Below are positions 5,025-6,653 of a stretch of 6,653 nucleotides of DNA, piece by piece. Each line of letters starts with the position of its first letter. Positions within the stretch are counted from its first letter, which is position 1. A program made the position numbers and the translations under genes. Origin of the DNA: Methanocellaceae archaeon UBA148 (GTDB lineage Archaea > Halobacteriota > UBA148); assembly GCA_002495885.1 (NCBI GenBank), contig DAHG01000003.1, positions 1 through 6,653 on the forward strand. Reading direction: 5' to 3'. Below the pieces are notes generated by a model. It worked only from the letters and a program-made list of their open reading frames with translations. It had not been told where the DNA came from and searched no databases.

Positions 5025-5124
5025 GCCGACTGGAAGGCAAAAAGGGTATATCCGAAGTTGACCACGTCTTGACAGGTTTGTCCCCAAAACTATTTCATGT
5101 GAGCGATGGTTTAGGCATCCCGAA

Positions 5125-5130
5125 GGAGAG
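5125..5130 (+). promoter_or_regulatory. Shine-Dalgarno site that decides the TTG start of the 444-residue gene
   Basis: GGAGAG lies 7 bases before the TTG at 5138-5140. An in-frame TAA at 5135-5137 rules out any earlier start. An ATG at 5131 is in another frame that closes after 16 codons and directly abuts the site, so it is not a credible start. Confidence 0.65.
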
Positions 5131-5137
5131 ATGATAA

Positions 5138-6472
5138 TTGACTGCCACCAAGGCAACCACCGAACTTGTAAGATCCTATAGCGAAGGGCGAATATGTCCA
5201 TTCGAAAATATACAAGAATTCGAAAACGCACTAATAGAACTTGTAACCTCTTTTTCAGAATCATGGCTCACTTCGAATTCAGGTCATCCACTTCAGATAT
5301 TATGGGCCCGCAAAGATATCTTAGCTTCAATTGAGTTAGCCTATATAGGATGCAGTATTCAAAAAATAAAACCTGTATCTCCAGATCAGTTAAGACAGAA
5401 TATAAAATTATTGAAGAACAATGACCGTGGGACTATGGCGGGTGCTGTTTGGGAGATAATATTGGCAGCTGCCTTCCATAATCCACCAGATCAAAAATCA
5501 AGATTATTAGGACCACATAGGCGGACGTATGATGTAGATGTAGAAACTAGAGATGGTTCAAAAACTCGGATTTCAGTTAAAAATTTTGGGCAATCTGAAA
5601 AAGATAGGGATTTTGTTGTCCACTTTGATTCAATCGAAAAAATTATTAAGCACTCTATTATTCGCCATATCCAAATAATAATCTTTAGAAAGGACAATTA
5701 TCCGAGTCCTCAAGAATGGGCTTCATTAATTAGGACTTTAAAAATTCTTATTAGATCTAATAATTATTATATGCATTATTTGGTTAATGGATGGGATATA
5801 TCCATAACACCTCTTACTAATGATCAGATGAAAAAACTTACTGGATTGGATACAGCTTCCCTTTATGAAAGCAAAAGTTCATCTACATTATTTATAGCAT
5901 TGCCGTTTTATAAAAATGAAAACAAAAATATAGAATCTAAATTAATTGATGCATGTTCGGATCTTATCGATAATGGTTCAATTGAATCAAATGAATCGAA
6001 AAATTCTTTATTTATACATTTGCCAGAATATGTGTCTCTAGAGGATTATGTTGACTGGTGCAAGGAATTTTTCCTGAAAAATCCGCATGCTCCAATTTCG
6101 TACATAACATTGTTACAGCCAGCCTATGCAACAGATCCTGAAAAAGATGAGAGCTTTTTAGCTACTAACTATGCTGTAATAGAAAGACCAAATAAACCAA
6201 AGCCCATAAATAAACTAAAAATTGAATTACCAATCGGCAAACCCGCAAATAAAATTACGATTTCATTTAATATTGGCTTTGAAATACCCAAACATCATTA
6301 CACTATGCAATCAGGACACATATATGTAGATTATGGAGATATAACTCGCGGTGGAAAAATGAAAGTAAGGTATATTAATGGTATTATAATCCATGCAATA
6401 GCAGAAATAAATAGGGAAAAAATCTTCCTTTCGAAAAACTATCCATCAACGCTTAGATTGGCCTTGTTATAG
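5138..6472 (+). CDS. 444-residue protein with possible PD-(D/E)XK-like nuclease core
   Basis: I do not recognise the full-length family. Residues 102-150 read GAVWEIILAAAFHN..., then TYDVDVETRDGS, then TRISVKNFG. This order of a helix with an acidic residue (E106), a strand with D132/D134, and a strand ending S-V-K148 matches the restriction-endonuclease-like core (E...D...(D/E/S)xK) in which the acids bind metal and the Lys assists cleavage. A strand (HIQIIIFRKD) follows, as expected in this fold. Ser replaces the usual Glu/Asp before xK, which is tolerated in some members but could mean loss of activity. The helical N-terminus and the roughly 250 residues after the core have no motif I know, and may recognise a target or partner. 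There is no signal peptide or membrane segment. Translation starts at TTG with a good Shine-Dalgarno site. The gene is visibly more AT-rich than its neighbours, suggesting separate acquisition. No methyltransferase is seen beside it, so it may be a lone defence, restriction or toxin-type nuclease. Confidence 0.5.
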   Translation: MTATKATTELVRSYSEGRICPFENIQEFENALIELVTSFSESWLTSNSGHPLQILWARKDILASIELAYIGCSIQKIKPVSPDQLRQNIKLLKNNDRGTMAGAVWEIILAAAFHNPPDQKSRLLGPHRRTYDVDVETRDGSKTRISVKNFGQSEKDRDFVVHFDSIEKIIKHSIIRHIQIIIFRKDNYPSPQEWASLIRTLKILIRSNNYYMHYLVNGWDISITPLTNDQMKKLTGLDTASLYESKSSSTLFIALPFYKNENKNIESKLIDACSDLIDNGSIESNESKNSLFIHLPEYVSLEDYVDWCKEFFLKNPHAPISYITLLQPAYATDPEKDESFLATNYAVIERPNKPKPINKLKIELPIGKPANKITISFNIGFEIPKHHYTMQSGHIYVDYGDITRGGKMKVRYINGIIIHAIAEINREKIFLSKNYPSTLRLALL

Positions 6473-6653
6473 ATCCACTCAGATCTCCCTCATTACAAAA
6501 ATAAGTAATTGGTGACTCCGATATCCATTAAGCTATAGTCATAATAGAAGACAGGGTTGTCCCCTTACCCTGGAAAAGTGTATATCCAAAGAAGGTTACA
6601 ACAGACTTGGAGACAAATCTAGGAGAAGCCCAAGAAGCGATATCAAGAAAGAG
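6473..6653. other. Right flank with an open, startless frame running off the window
   Basis: After the 444-residue gene, a plus-strand frame is open from 6532 to the edge (41 codons, the last incomplete), with protein-like composition (RVVPLPWKSVYPKKVTTDLE...). It has no in-frame ATG or GTG, and the first TTG comes late (about 6607). It may be a decayed gene 5' end, or open by chance. A weakly similar segment, WKAKRVYPKLTTS, follows the stop of the ribbon-helix-helix gene at about 5031-5069 in the same frame. No family is recognised. Confidence 0.2.

Noticed and set aside
4745..5065. 106-codon minus-strand frame opposite the RHH gene
   Set aside because: It is the antisense shadow of a better supported gene with a promoter and a recognisable fold.
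4974..5264. 96-codon minus-strand frame over the start of the nuclease-like gene
   Set aside because: It overlaps the RBS, start and N-terminus of the stronger plus-strand gene and has no start signals of its own.

Overview
This window looks like part of an accessory or extrachromosomal replicon (plasmid, provirus or integrated element), most likely archaeal. Several gene starts have a TATA-like box about 25 bases upstream and no Shine-Dalgarno site, as expected for leaderless archaeal transcripts, while other starts have a good GGAG-type site. The truncated primase is of the phage/plasmid P4/D5 type. I cannot name the genus; a methanogen-like archaeon is a guess. No tRNA, rRNA, CRISPR array or housekeeping gene was seen.

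Layout. (1) 1-285: the 3' end of an IS256-family insertion sequence, with the transposase C-terminus and the element's right terminus. (2) 286-825: the C-terminal part of a P4/D5-type primase-helicase gene, joined directly to the IS end and so apparently cut by the insertion. (3) About 830-1220: a large, nearly symmetric dyad. It has 60-base inverted arms, AGGACGGG-like units mirrored about base 1025, and an AT-rich, polypurine centre. It is a good candidate replication origin, with a MITE-like foldback element as the alternative. (4) 1206-2191: about 1 kb with no convincing gene, several small hairpins and palindromes, and a minus-strand promoter/leader/RBS that leads to only a 10-codon reading frame. 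(5) 2192-3597: two divergent genes of unknown function separated by a 177-base region carrying five copies of the 11-mer AGTTTACCAAC in alternating orientation. (6) 3652-4700: a minus-strand two-gene operon coding for a coiled-coil protein and a small hydrophilic protein. (7) 4701-4754: a 54-base divergent promoter whose central TATA-like tract can serve both strands. (8) 4755-6472: a small ribbon-helix-helix regulator followed by an AT-rich gene for a 444-residue protein with a possible PD-(D/E)XK-like nuclease core. (9) 6473-6653: flank with an open but startless frame running off the edge.

How it may work together (inference): the primase and the dyad would be the replication module, now damaged by the IS. 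The repeat-flanked divergent pair looks like an autoregulated or partition-type module. The ribbon-helix-helix protein probably controls its own divergent promoter and perhaps the nuclease-like gene, which looks like a transferred defence or restriction cargo gene.
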